Positions 11,111 through 23,400 of a stretch of DNA of 64,000 nucleotides are shown here, piece after piece. Numbering within the stretch: the stretch's first letter is position 1; each line of letters opens with the position of its first letter. This DNA is from Saussurea involucrata (taxonomy: Eukaryota > Streptophyta > Magnoliopsida > Asterales > Asteraceae), in assembly GCA_033807775.1 (NCBI GenBank), contig CM066315.1:58310820-58374819 (forward strand). The letters are read 5' to 3'. Under the pieces are notes generated by a model. It did not search any database, was not told where the DNA came from, and saw only the letters and a list, made by a program, of their open reading frames with translations. A program made the translations under genes and the position numbers.

Positions 11111-11478
11111 ATCAACCCTATCCAGGTTTTTAGTCAATTTTGGACGTCAACCCAAACTGGATCTTTAGTCCATGGAGACATCAAATCAAACCGAGTCTCT
11201 AGTCTAAGGAGACATCAACCCAAACCGGATCTTTAGTCTATTGTGACATCAACCCAAACCGGATCTTTAGTCAAGTGAGACATTAACCCATACCGGATCT
11301 TTAGCCTAGTGAGACATCAACCCAAACCGGATCTTTAGCCTAGTGAGACAGTAGCCCAAGCCGGATCTTTAGTCCACGGAGACATCAACCCAAACCGGAT
11401 CTTTAGTCTATTGAGGCATCAACCCAAACCGGATCTTTAGCCAAAAATACTAAGTTCAACCCAAACCGGATCTTTACC
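11111..11478. repeat. About ten tandem units of roughly 36 bp in solo LTR K
   Basis: Unit core is acatcaacccaaaccgg followed by atctttagt, with variable bases between units. The first and last units are more diverged. Arrays of this kind inside long gypsy LTRs are common; no coding function is visible. Confidence 0.85.
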
Positions 11479-11818
11479 TTGGGACCTCACCATCCAAAAC
11501 ATACTTATTTAATTTAGAAATTCACACATGACCCCAAAAGAATAACCAACGCATTTAAATCATGTAATTCCCAATTAAGATGCAATACGTACAAATCATA
11601 ACCTAAGCTCTACATCGAGCTATCAAAATTGGACAAATATCCTGAAGACCCAACAGAGTCAAAAAACGAGCCACAAGCTCAAAAGGTCAAATGACCATTT
11701 TTTAGAAGTCAACATATGCAAATGATATGTATCCAACCCACAATTATGCAAATACATGCTCCAAGGCATGACTAACTCAAAACCCCTTCATTGCCACTTT
11801 CCAAATGAAGTCAACCAA

Positions 11819-11860
<42 letters not shown>

Positions 11861-12972
11861 TAGAATACTTTATAACTTGATAATGTATATAATTCGCAAT
11901 GGTTTATAAAACCCAAAAAGTACCAAGAGTGCATAGATGTCAAATGGTGTTCACTTATGAGGCAAAACACTCGAAAGGGCATAGTCTCAAATAAAACGCA
12001 ACTCAGTGCATGACACCTCCAAAGCCCCGTCTCGAGCTACTAAAACCGGTAAACACCCCAAAGACCCATTTTGAGTATAAATCAAGCCCTTATAGGTAAA
12101 ATAAACATTTGGCTAATTACGCGAGCCGACACGGTTACATAAACCAAAATGCATCTTTACCCAAAATCTTTGTTTCTTAAATCACACTTGGCCTTCGACC
12201 CAAAATCAAAAGGTTTACAAATCCTAATATGTTTGTGAGGTCAATATTGACCAAAATCCACAACTCACACGTACACATTTCCAAAACATACCATATCATA
12301 AACTTTACATAATCTCAACAAACACTAAAAGTGTATTTTGACCAAACAACCTCCACTTATGCAATGACTTAACAAAACACGTTCATTTCGTGATTTATTT
12401 CTCAAATACTCAAAAATCCCAAATGTGGGTGTTTTACAAGATTTGTAAATCTCAACACTTCAAATAATCAAAACCCACTAAATAACTCAACACTTGATAA
12501 TTTTATGTAAGACACATAAACACTTTAAAAATAAACATTTTGGCATGTACAAGGTTTTCACAAATCAACTTAAACTCACCTTGCTAGATTTAGGCTAAAT
12601 CTAGAATTTTCCCCAATTTGAGCTCCTTTGAAAAAACTTGAATCCTCAAGCCAAATCTTCCAAAAACCTTTACCACAACTTGGATCCACCAACCAAACAC
12701 CTCTAGAGTTACCAAACGAACCACAAACTCTAAATCCTCAAATGGAGAAAAAGGGTTGGATGAAACCCTAGAAAACTTGATGAGGAAGATGAAATGAATG
12801 GATTCTTGCTTTAGCTTCCAAAACCATGATAGATGCAGAAGGGACACTTGAAAACTTGATTCTTGGGGTCTAAAAGGCTCAAAATCGACATTGGGGGTGA
12901 AAGGTTTCGGTTCTTGGGAGAGAAAAACGAAATGGTGAAGTGGGAATGAGAAAAAGGCTGAAAATCGTGTTT

Positions 12973-13104
12973 TTAAGGTCCTGGTACCCCGGGCGATAGT
13001 GACATGTGATTGTGACACAATCGCACGGGTTGTACCTAGAGTTTTTGCATCTGGCGATTGTGATATGCGATTGTGATAGTGTCACAATCGCATGCACTAT
13101 AGCA
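12973..13104. repeat. Clustered GCGATTGTGA / TCACAATCGC half sites
   Basis: At least five direct or inverted copies, including gcgattgtgatatgcgat and gtgtcacaatcgcatgc. They lie about 200-320 bp inside the right end of solo LTR K, so possibly in its U3 if the LTR reads leftwards. Confidence 0.7.
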
Positions 13105-13299
13105 CAAAATGTACCGAAACTTGTTTTGGCCATAACTTCTTCGTTTTAGCTCCGTTTTAGCTCCGGAAAGAGCCATTGGACTCGTATTTGAATTTTACAT
13201 CCAACAAGACTATAAAATCTAGGATTTAATATAAAATCCTATTTTTCATATTTATTTTAAAATACCGATACCTTCCAAAGATCGGGGTGTTACAAAACT

Positions 13300-13539
13300 G
13301 ATCTAGACCTTACATTTTATTGATCTACGGTGCATATTTGGGCGGTGGCATGAAAGGTAATTATTACATATATCAAAATTAATTTCATTAATTTTTTCAT
13401 CCCACAAGGGCATTTTTGGAAAATCAATATTAATTTGAAATGCACCCCACGTCAGTCTTCATTTTAGTGAAAGAACTCCAATTAACCTTCTCTCTCCTCA
13501 ATGGATCTGGGTAAAAACAATTATCCATTCTAGAGATCA
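13300..13539. other. Interior remnant of element J
   Basis: About 240 bp between the two solo LTRs; no gene. It contains ctctcctcaatggatctggg, which resembles the atctgggtaacgat phrase near 62785 on the other side of the nest. Confidence 0.45.
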
Positions 13540-14444
13540 TGTTGGTCCCGAAGGGTTATACAAGTTAGTTTGTAGGAGGGGGGGGGGTTGAATACAAGCA
13601 CACACGAATATATGGTTTTCTAAATTGTTTATTGATAAATCAAACAATTTACAGTTTGTTACGGAATAAGACTAAGTGTAAAACCTAATCTAAACAAACT
13701 ATGAGAATCACATAGTATTCTTGCACTATGAATAAGAAAGAAAGAAGTTAAGAAAACTAAGGATAATTTTCTTAAGGCACTTAGTAGTTCAGGGATTAGC
13801 CACTTTCAAAATGAAGGCATTCCTTCTATTTATACTACATGCATTTAATGCATGTTAGGAGGACTTTACCCATGTCAGCACTTGGTTGGTTGCATGATTC
13901 TGACTTTTGAAAACATGCTCTTGGTCGCATGATGAACAATGTAGTTGGCATTGTGGTTTGTACGATTCAGGACAAAGGCATGTCCTTCTGACAAATCATA
14001 CAAAAGTGTGTAAGGTAAGACAAACGTTTCTTGTAGAGCAGACTTCATGATCAGCGATCGCTGGGTTGATCTTCATCAGGGAGACAGGATGAAGGTCAGC
14101 TCTCGCTGAAGTCTTCTACTTGAAACATCGCGTGTTTTGGATAAGTCTTGGTTTCACTGATCTCCGCATCAGATCATTAGTAGACTTGTCACTTGTTCAT
14201 CAGCTTTGTCTTCGATTCAGCGATGAACTCCTTTGTCGCGAAACTTGTCTTCAGGGATTACAAGAAAACATTTACAAATGATCAATCAGTGATCATAAGC
14301 GATACTGAACAGGCTCAGTTATCACTGATGTACATTTATCACTGAGAAATGGTTTAAGTGCAGTGGTTTCATATCAGCGATACTAAACAGATCATGTTTG
14401 GATCAACAGATCATCATCAAATCACTGAAGGGTTTGGATCAACA
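13540..14444 (-). mobile_element. Solo Sirevirus LTR of the B/C family
   Basis: Begins TGTTGGTCCCGAAG and ends TTTGGATCAACA like the LTRs of B and C, and carries the same CAGCGA/TCGCTG words, including the palindrome CAGCGATCGCTG near 14055. Flanks are gatca (13535-13539) and tatca (14445-14449): four of five bases match, so the TSD is decayed or absent. No internal region follows. Confidence 0.85.
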
Positions 14445-14459
14445 TATCATCCTCCTCCA

Positions 14460-14918
14460 TGATGGGACTTGTCCAAAAATCGATTTTCTCAAAATCAAGG
14501 AACATGCAATGGAAGCTTAGAAAATTTTGAACAACATAAAAGAAGATTTATACCCGAAAGTGAGATCTACTTGCATGCAATTAAAGTTTCAACAAAAACA
14601 AACTAGGAGAGAAGGAAGTAACAACCTTTGTAGTCCTTTGAATTCTCTCGGGAGGTTGGAAGTTGATAAAGACGTAAACTCAAAGTAGAGTTTCTCTATC
14701 GGTATCCACCACAAGTACTGACACCTTATAAGAATGCTACTTCCTTTTCTTGAAGATGCAAAAATGGAGCTCTTGATTCAAATCTACAAAAGATTTGAAT
14801 AACAAAAACACAAAACCACCACCACTATGGTGGTTTCGGCCGAGATCAAGAGAGAAGGAGAGAGGAGAGTGATTTTCAAGAGTTGTTAGTTTTCATGCAA
14901 CTTTTGAATGTCAAAGTG

Positions 14919-14953
<35 letters not shown>

Positions 14954-15311
14954 AGCAACCATCACATAGCCACATAAAAGGCCCAATGATGATTTAGCTA
15001 TCCATGCAAACTTCCTTTTAAGCCTCCTAGTTTAAATTAGTTAAAATCATTATTTTAACTATTTAAACTTTATTACGTATAGTCCCTCCTTTTAAATTCT
15101 AGTTATATATGAACTCATCATATTTTAATAAACTAGAATCTTTATTTGCATCTCATATTATGAATATTTTTAAGAATTAATAATATTTATCAAGAATCAA
15201 ATTCTTATAAATATTAATTCGGTGTCTACTTGTTGTTCGGTGTGACCCTATAGGATCATATATTATCGGTAATATTATTTTATAATCATTCTTGAGCATA
15301 TAGAACCAACA
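14460..15311 (-). repeat. 3' LTR of element A
   Basis: 852 bp, terminal TGATGGG...ACCAACA (plus strand). A (TA)n microsatellite at 14921-14951 is longer than in the other LTR. The adjoining plus-strand aatctcccacttgc is the complement of a purine-rich PPT. Confidence 0.92.
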
Positions 15312-16097
15312 ATCTCCCACTTGCTCAATACTGCATTATAGAATGATATAGACAGTGGTGGACGTCTAGCAACATCTCACTGCCCCCAGCAATGTATGAC
15401 TGTAAGTGCCATTCAACAACATCCAATTCCCACAAGCTCATAACTTCAATTGATATATATATGATGTGGTATCAGTTATCCCTTTGTTCAGACATCATGT
15501 TGAACGTGAGACATGAATCACTATCATTCTCATCTGTTGTTCAACTTTTGGTAAGGCGCCTTAGATGTCTCACTCTTAAATCATTTAGAGGAACAAATCC
15601 TATCTTGAATACATACGCCTCTTATGTAGTTCATACTATACCTAATGATGGCCTTTATAACTGCCTTGTTAAAGATAAATGTTTAACCATATCAAGGCAC
15701 AGTACTCCCTACACTCAAGTCTCTAATGTGCATCTCAGGTCGAAGTATACAAAGATACTGCCTTAGTTCAAGACTCACTTATGACGGTGATCCATGGAGT
15801 GATCTTAAAGCGGGTCATGTCCAATACTTGTTCTCTAACAAGTACCTATGAACTTGGTTGCAACACTTTGCCATTTTCATCCTATGAAAAATCAACCAAT
15901 CCAATTCATATTAGTCTTATTTTATAGTCGTTCCCACAACTTATAACCGACTATGGACAATTTAGAGTAACTAGATTATTCAAGGAATAAACATGCTAAT
16001 ATGGAACTCAACAAGTATTTAATGAAAAATATATGCACAAAATGATTCATTTCAATAGTTGTTTTTCATTGTTCCAAAATCCAAATACTAAACCAAA
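15312..16097 (-). other. PPT and 3' untranslated region of element A
   Basis: PPT complement at 15312-15325, then about 770 bp with no recognised domain. A plus-strand frame at 15392-15766 has no similarity I know and opposes the direction of the element, so I do not call it. Confidence 0.6.
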
Positions 16098-17531
16098 TCA
16101 AATCCATTCACTAGAATAACGAAGTCCTATAGCTCTAGCGTGATCCTCATGCTTAGCTGGTGGAAGAGACTTTGTGAATGGGTCCGCTAAATTTTGATTT
16201 GTATGAACTTTGCGAATACTCATTTCACCTCTTTCAACTTCATCCCGTATATAGTTGAATTTTTGGCGAATGTACCTAGTTCTTTTCTGTGACATGGCAT
16301 CATTAGCTATGGCTATGGCACCCTCATTATCACAAAGGATTTCTAGGGGATCATGAATGGTAGGGACGACCCCTAGATCTTCAATGAATTTCTTCATCCA
16401 TGCAGCTTCTTGTGCAGCCTCTGAAGCAGCGATGTACTCTGATTCTGTAGTGGATTGTGCAACCACGCTCTGCTTGGAACTCATCCAAGATACCGCGCCT
16501 CCATTCATAATAAAGACAAAACCAGACTGTGATTTACAATCATCTCTATCCGTCTGGAAGCTAGCATCAGTGTAACACTTTACACTAAGATCTTCTTCCT
16601 GACCTCCATAGATAAGGAACATTTCTTTAGTTCTTCGTAAGTACTTTAGAATGTTTTTCACAACAATCCAATGACCTTCTCCCGGATCTTGTTGGTATCT
16701 ACTTGTCATGCTCAAGGCATACGATACATCCGGTCTCGTGCATATCATCGCATACATGATAGATCCAATTACAAAAGCATATGGAATGCCACCCATCTTG
16801 TCTCGCTCAGCCTTTGTGCTAGGACATTGAGATTTGCTCAGTATGGTACCAGATGGCATCGGTAATGACCCTCTCTTAGAGTCCTGCATCTTGAACCTTT
16901 TCAAGATTTTGTCAATGTATGCATTTTGACTTAAACCTATAAGTCTTCTTGATCTATCTCTATAGATTTTTATACCAAGAATATAGGCAGCTTCACCCAA
17001 ATCTTTCATTGAGAAACATTTATCAAGCCAAGCCTTAACATCTTTCATAGAAAGAATATCATTTCTAAAGAGCAGTATGCCATCCACATACAACACTAGG
17101 AACGTTACAATGCTCCCACTAGTTTTCTTGTAAACACATGGCTCATCTTTATTTCTAATGAAACCAAACTCTTTGATTTTCTCATTAAAACGAAGATTCC
17201 AGCTTCGAGATGCTTGTTTCAGTCCATAAATGGATCTCTTACGCTTACACACTGTATTAGGATGCTTTGGATCGACAAAACCTTCAGGCTGTTCCATATA
17301 GACATCTTCAGTTAAGTGTCCATTCAGGAAAGTCGTTTTGACGTCCATTTCCCATATCTCATAGTCATAATATGCAGCAATGGCAGTATTCTAATAGACT
17401 TGATCATAGCCACAGGCGAAAAGGTCTCATCATAGTCAATACCATGAGTTTGAGTGAAGCCTTTCGCCACAAGTCTTGCTTTATATGTGTGCAAATTTCC
17501 ATCCATGTCGGTTTTCTTCTTGAAAACCCAT
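16098..17531 (-). pseudogene. pol: Element A reverse transcriptase and RNase H, C-terminal part of pol
   Basis: Makes element cDNA from RNA in the particle. Seen: KARLVAKGFTQ and DYDETFSPVA at the start, then MDVKTTFLNG, SIYGLKQASRSWN, and an RNase H domain with VAQSTTESEYIAASEA, ILCDNEGAIAIAN and NLADPFTKSL. The catalytic YVDD box reads YVDG (codons at about 17084-17095; GGC in the last position), so polymerase activity should be lost. A frameshift near 17340 splits the MDVK region. The rest of pol is at 30491-32199, separated by element B inserted just before the FKKK residues. Confidence 0.9.
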
Positions 17532-18496
17532 TGTTGGTCCCGAAGGGCTATACAAGTTTGTAGAAGGGGGGTTGAATACAAACACACAGATTTTACTTTT
17601 CTAAATTGTTTATTGATAAATCATTAACAATTTACAGCTTGTTGCGGAAACAAGATTAAGGATAAACCTAAATCTAAACAAGTTGGAACACTAAGTTTCT
17701 TGCACTAAGAAAGAGAAGGAAATTACTAATAATAACCTATCTCAAGATAAGAAGGATGAACTTGTCCAGAGTTAGCAAGTTACTTCAAAAAGAAGTTAGT
17801 TCATCTTCTTATATACTGCATGCATTTAATGCATGGCAGTATACACTTTACACGTGGCAGCAGCTCATTGGTTGTATGTCATTGACCTTTGTTGACAACC
17901 TTAGTAGCCACATGTTTGAACAGTGTAGTATCAGAGTGGTTGTACGATTTCAGACAATAAGGAGGTTCTTTTTCTGACATATCGTACGGAGTCGTGCAAG
18001 GGTGGTTAAGACAAAAGTACTTTGTATGGAGGACTTTATGATCAGCTTTTCGTTGATTCAGCGATCTATCATTCTATATCAGCGAATGATAGAGTTCAGC
18101 GATAGCTAAAGTCTTGTACTTGATACTTCACGTTGAGTGGACAAATCTGAGTCTTCGCTGATCCGCATCAGTTCATTAGGAGACTTGTCGCTGGTTCTTG
18201 AGCTTGATCTTCGACTTCAGCGTAGAACCTATGTTGACGTGAAACTTGTCTTCAGGGATCATAAGTAAACAACTAACTTATCAGCGATCACCATAAGTAC
18301 TGAACATACTCAGAGTATTATGGTGAACAGTTTCGCTGAATGTTTAATCTAAAGAGTGAGAGTTCCTATCAGTGGTACTGTAAGATCTTAGTACTTATCA
18401 GCGATAGTGAAACTCTGATACATATTGTTTACTTACAATTTTCACTAAGTATATAAGAGAGGGTCATTATCAAATCACTGAGGGTTTGGATCAACA
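17532..18496 (-). repeat. 3' LTR of element B
   Basis: 965 bp. Many CAGCGA/TCGCTG words (18040-18410). TATA-like sequence (minus strand gtatataa) at 17809-17816. Confidence 0.93.
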
Positions 18497-18764
18497 ATCT
18501 CCCCCTATTTGATTATGACATAGCAACAAAGAAAATTGCTATTTAATGAAAACATAAGGATAAAAAGAACTCATAAAATATTTGTCCCTTTTACTATTTT
18601 CTGGGATCTTTTCTGTACGGATGGAGTAAAGTACGCTCGCTGAAATTTTTCTTTAAACTTTGTAAAGATTACAGAGGGAAGTAGAAAAATTACAAGTACA
18701 ACGAATAAAATTACAAGTACAAAAGATGTAGACAGATAAGGATAGAAAGAATTACAAGGCGATC
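18497..18764 (-). other. PPT and 3' untranslated region of element B
   Basis: aatctccccctattt at 18495-18509 is the complement of the PPT aaatagggggagatt. The rest is AT-rich with no gene. Confidence 0.75.
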
Positions 18765-21700
18765 CTATCCGTCAAAAGGTTTTTCCTTGATGAGAAGTTC
18801 ATCGAGGGTCTTTGATGTGGGAATCATCCAGTCAGGGACATCTACTCCTTGATTCTTTTTGTTCAGAGCTTCTTCAAAAATCAAGGGCTTCAGGTGTCTA
18901 GCTTTAATGTCGCGTCTGACTTCACACCAGTATATGAGATCTCTGAGTTGTTCGATGGGAGTGATTGGAAGCTCAGAGATGCGTTGAAAGTGATGGTTTC
19001 CTTCATAGTCTAGAAAGAATATACCATAAGGATCACTTACAACTGTGCCATGAATGAAAGTTTCTCCAGGTGGTAGGGATGTGTTAAACACTGAGAGATC
19101 AGCATCAGGGCCAAGAACTTCAGCACGAGAGAAACCAATACCTGTTTCATTCCGTATAGGAGGACCTGAGTCTGAGACTTTCTTTTCCTTTGCAGAGACT
19201 CTTCTTTGTTGAGGAGGAAGAAGAGTAGGAGGAGGAATATCCACAGCAGAAGAAACCAGGTCGATCTGTTTGTTTAAGATCTTCTCGACATGGCTCTTGA
19301 ACTTTGAGCGCGATCCCTGAATGGCTAATTTCACTTCCAACAATTCAGAGAGACCAAACTTGTCTAAGGTAGCAGCATAGAAGGTTTGCTTGGTTTTGTC
19401 TTCTCTGTAGACATCAACTTCAACAACAGGAACGTCTGCGTACAGTCTTCCTCTGATGTTTACTTTGATGATTTTGGATGGTCGAGATCGATAGTTCAGC
19501 ATTTCTTTACACCATTCCAAAGTCGTATCAGAGACCTTAGTCTTTTCTCTAACGATCCTTTGAGGATCATCCCATAGCTGACGTTGAACGTCAATGGGAG
19601 CTCTTTTCAGCTTGGGGTCTTTTACTGATCGTTGAGTAAGCTGGATGGCGTATTCTCTGTCTTTTTCTTCAGCTTCCCTTCTTTCAGCGATCAGGCGTTC
19701 AGCTCTGAGGTGTTCCTTGTATTCCCTTTTGGAAATTTTGAACTTTGTAGGAATGGAAGGAAGTTGATCATGCTTCAGAATGATTCGCTGATCTTCGAGT
19801 CTCTTGATCATTGCATCTCTCTTTTCTTGATCCTCTTTACTTAGCTTTTGAGGAGCCAAGGAAGGTCTGTTTTTGTGAGAGAGCATCTGTTCTTCAGGTT
19901 CATCAGTCTCAGAGATCAAATCTAAGACCGGGATTATTTCTTCAGCGTTGGGAGCTGGGATTATTGTTGATGAAGTCGCAGCTGTAGGAACTTCAGCGAT
20001 ATCCTCAAGCAGGGGAGAGGACTGACAAACCAGCTTTTTAAGCAAGATCGTCAGATTTTCATTGTCTTCAGCGACACTTTTTCCTTTGCCCTTGTCAGCT
20101 TCAGACGTTGATGGCTTTGTCTTTGTCCGCTCCCCTGTAGGTTCATTTATCAGAATCCCTTTAAGAGCTTTAGTTCTCTGAGCAGGCTTGACGATAAAAG
20201 AGTCATCATCATCATCATTCTTTGGAGAAGAGGATGGTTCATCATCATACAAGTCGATGGCTTCTTCATCTTCAGCTTCAGACTCAGATTCTTCAGCTTC
20301 TTCTTCGAGTTGCTCCCCCTCAGATGCAGAGGTAAGCTTCTCGGTTCCCTCAGGGTGTTCATCTCCCTGAGGTCCAGCGGCTGCTTCTTCAACACCTTCT
20401 TCAGTAAAGGTGAGGTCTTCAGTCTTCTCTCCCCTGATAGATTCATCATGGGAAAGGTCTTCAGCGCTCTTCTCCCCCCTTTTTCATGATGAGTGGGGGA
20501 GGAATGCGACGACTCAGCAGCTGTTGATGGTTCCCTGTCTTCTTGGCCAGGGATCCCCACACAAATTTCAATCGCTGATAATCTGTTTTCTAGACCAGAA
20601 ATACCAGGATTGATCTTCACGAGTTCAGCACGATCCGCCGGAGTAAAAGATGAAGGTTCAGGGGCAGGTGCAGGGGCGGTCGTGTTGGTTAGGATCTGCT
20701 GCAACAATGTCTTCATAGAAGTGACGTCATTCTTCATCGTATTGACGTCGGTCTTCACAGAACTCATGTCAGTCTTTACTGAACTGACATCAGTCTTTAC
20801 AGCAGACATATCACCTTCGAGTTTGCCAACCGATGTCTTCAGCGTTGTGACCTCGCTGGACATGGTGTCAACTGATTTTTTTATGTCGAGGTAGTCTGTG
20901 TAGATGTCAGAGAGAACTTTGGCAAAGTCGGTGAGTGATTTATCAACCTTCTCCAAGTCAGCTTTAGAGGCATTCTTTTCGACCACGGTTGTCAGCTTTG
21001 TAAGATTCTCTCCAGCGTTTGTTACAGCTGGAGAGTTGCCGGAAAGAGTAGATGTGAGACCTGTCAGCTTCGTCTCTATTGTCTTCAGAGAGGCGTTGAT
21101 GTCTCCCAAATTAGGACCTGTAACATATAAGAACTTGTGAACAGAGGAAAGCTCAGAAGTTTGGGGTTCAGTTACAGTGTATAGGGGTTTTTGTATACCT
21201 GCAGGAGGATTGGTGAATGCATCAAAATCTCGGTGTCCTGAGAAAAGTTCCATGTCGTCAGTTAAAGTGCGTGGACGCATGGTCATCTCTGCAGGTCCTA
21301 CGCCCATCATTCCTTGAGTGTCAGCTTTAGCTTCTGGAGGAATGACAGGTGCTTCAGTGACAACTGGAGTATAGTCCAATTGAATAGAGGGAGAAGCGAC
21401 GGTTAAGAATGGAGGTTGGGTGCGGAGTTCAGCGTTGGATTCGCTGAGAATCGCTTCATCAGTCTTTTAAGAGACTGAAGGAGGTTGGGTAGTTTCCAAG
21501 TTTGTAACCTCAACGTTTAGAGACGCTGAGGTTGGGATAGAATGGGTGGCTTGTTCAGTTGTGGCAGAGCGTACCACTGAACGTTCCGTCAGCCCTTCAA
21601 GAGGAGCTGAGGAGTCTTCGGCAATAGATTGCTGGGGTTGCTCCTTGGTTTTCTTAGTTCTTTTGGAACTAAGTTGGGTGGAGGAGTGTTTCCTTTTAAG

Positions 21701-22708
21701 AGAAGGAATGGAGGTTGCAGCTGGGGTATCAGCGGTGGGTTTGTCCGCTGAAGGAGCTGCAGAAGTAGAAGAAGTAGGGTTGAGAAGAGTTAAGAGTATA
21801 GAAAGACGTACCTCATTTGCCACTGGCTTGAAGTCGAGAACCTTAGGGCCAACCTGAGAGAGTTTCAGGTCACCCTCTTTTGGGTAGCTGTCCTTCAGGC
21901 CTTTTTGGAATACGGCGCTGATGAATCGAGGATAGGGAACCCATGCAGATCTGTCAGCGATGGAGTCCACTCTGAGTACCAGGTCATCATAGATAATCGA
22001 TGCCCAGCCTATATGTAGACCTTTCAGCAATGCATATCCCATTGCTTGCTGAGGCTGAGCGGCTTGGTCAGAGGAGCCGGTCTTGGCAGTCATGCAGCTG
22101 ATTAAGTGAGCGAAGATGAAATTCATCTCGCTGGGCATTTTGGACTTCTTGATGAGGGTCAGCTTCTTCTCGGGCTTCATGTCCCTCCCAGTTTCCCACA
22201 CATAGCCCATTGCATCGAAGAATGCAGTGATGGCTTCCCTGTCTGATTTTTTCTTGTGGTCAGGGAGGGGAACAAAGGGTTTTTCTTTGGTTGCCAAGGG
22301 AAGGTTCAGGGCTCTGCGAATAATGGCAGGTGTAATCTTCATAGTGCCATATTCAATATCGCAGAGGATGCAGTCAATTATTTTTTAGGGGTCTTTGGCT
22401 GATGGTAGCTGAGAGTGTCTAGCAGAGTACCAGAATTGGGATAGGAAAAGCTGATGTGCAGGAGGTGTTATGGTCAGGGCTGTGGAGATGCAACAATTCT
22501 TCAGGAAGTTCACAGCATCATCTAGATGTGTGACTTTCTTTCGAGGAGGAAACTCGAGAAGCACATAGAGGTTATTTGGCTTGTTCCAATCCAGTTTGTC
22601 AAGAGAGAACTTGACCTGCGGAGCCTTGAGGATGTCCAGTTCCTCAGCAGTATTATCAGCAGCAGTGTTCTCAGCGATGGTGTTCTTGGAAATGTCAGAA
22701 GATGCCAT
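18765..22708 (-). pseudogene. Element B third gene (ORF3, 'env-like' position)
   Basis: About 1,310 codons from ATG 22708 to the stop at 18765, broken by TAA at 22385-22387, TAA at 21467-21469 and a frameshift in a G run at 20474-20479. Domain order: a conserved globular part with MPSEMNFIFAHLISCM and AMGYALLKGLHI; a Ser/Thr/Pro linker with a basic KRKHS...KRTKK cluster like a nuclear signal; a coiled coil with eight exact heptads (about 20715-20890); an acidic tract; a Lys/Glu-rich helix; and a conserved C-terminal part with DPYGIFFLDYE and VPDWMIPTSKTLDELL. No signal peptide or membrane segment is visible, which argues against a true envelope. Function unknown. The start is chosen because it lies just after a likely splice acceptor, shared with element C. 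Confidence 0.8.
20715..20890 (-). repeat. Heptad-encoding 21-bp repeats in ORF3 of element B
   Basis: Successive heptads such as SAVKTDV, SSVKTDM and SSVKTDV are encoded by near-identical 21-bp units. Element C has three fewer heptads at the same place. Confidence 0.85.
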
Positions 22709-23400
22709 TTTCTGTTAATTACCAATTCAACCAAAGATAACAAATAAGAATAATCTTAATGTGGAAAGGTTTTTCCAATAAGATGGTTCGAATTTTGTCC
22801 ATTTCATTCAGACAAAATGTCTTAATGAAGATTAGGGTTTTTCTTGTTTTTGAAAAACGAAATGCAAACCCAATAAGAATCTTGTTTTCCAGTTTCCTTT
22901 GAAGAATTGGGATTCTGGAAAAACGTATGAAGAACAAGTTTAAGATTTTGCGTTTTAAACTTGAAGAACAACCATGAAAGGTTGTGTTAATAAAACCATG
23001 AAAGAAATGATTTCATTTTAAAAAGTTCTTTTGTTTGATCTTGTGAAAACAAAGAGAAGATCATTAACAAGTTTGAAGAAACGGGTAAAATAAAAGAATT
23101 ATTAACCTGGTTCGTTGAAGAAGATGAAGTTCTTAAGTTCTTGAAAAACTTGAGAGCACACATGCAACAGTAAATTCTTTTTCTTGCTTGGAGAAGAAGT
23201 TCGCGTAAAAGAAAAATAAAAACCCAGAATGAGTTTATATAGAGATTAGAGAGAGAGAGAGAGAAAATCTTGAGCGGGAAAAGATTTTCATCATGACACG
23301 GACACGTGTTTGCATTTGATTGGCAGGTAAACGAAACGTGCAAACGTGTGTCAGAAAAAAAAACATGTCGGGGCTTATCCGTTGTAATGACGTCACAACT
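22709..23400 (-). promoter_or_regulatory. Internal promoter and 5'-leader intron of ORF3 in element B
   Basis: Read on the minus strand: TGACGTCA at 23388-23395, G box CACGTG at 23303-23308, CCAAT (ATTGG on plus) at 23319-23323, TATA box ctatataaac at 23232-23241, about 78 bp after the CCAAT. A leader exon of about 100 bp ends CCAG/GTTAAT at 23107. The intron (23106-22712, 395 bp) ends TTAACAG just before AAAATGG, the ORF3 start. The same elements in the same order occur in element C. This is inference from motifs; no transcript is available here. Confidence 0.65.

Larger units (their letters stand above)
10300..13294. mobile_element. Solo LTR K, 3.0 kb, gypsy chromovirus type
   Basis: Starts TGTAACACCC and ends GGGTGTTACA, the usual termini of Tekay/CRM-type gypsy LTRs. 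The 5-bp TSD aaact is perfect at 10295-10299 and 13295-13299. No primer site, gag or pol is present, so this is a solo LTR left by LTR-LTR recombination. Minus orientation is suggested by the phrase gaagttatggcc near its right end. Open frames inside (for example 12590-13018 minus) show no known domain. Confidence 0.85.

Noticed and set aside
12590..13018. 142-codon minus frame in solo LTR K
   Set aside because: No domain, inside an LTR, and composition follows the local repeats.
18765..22708. True envelope glycoprotein gene
   Set aside because: Only the position suggests it; no signal peptide, membrane segment or cysteine pattern is visible.
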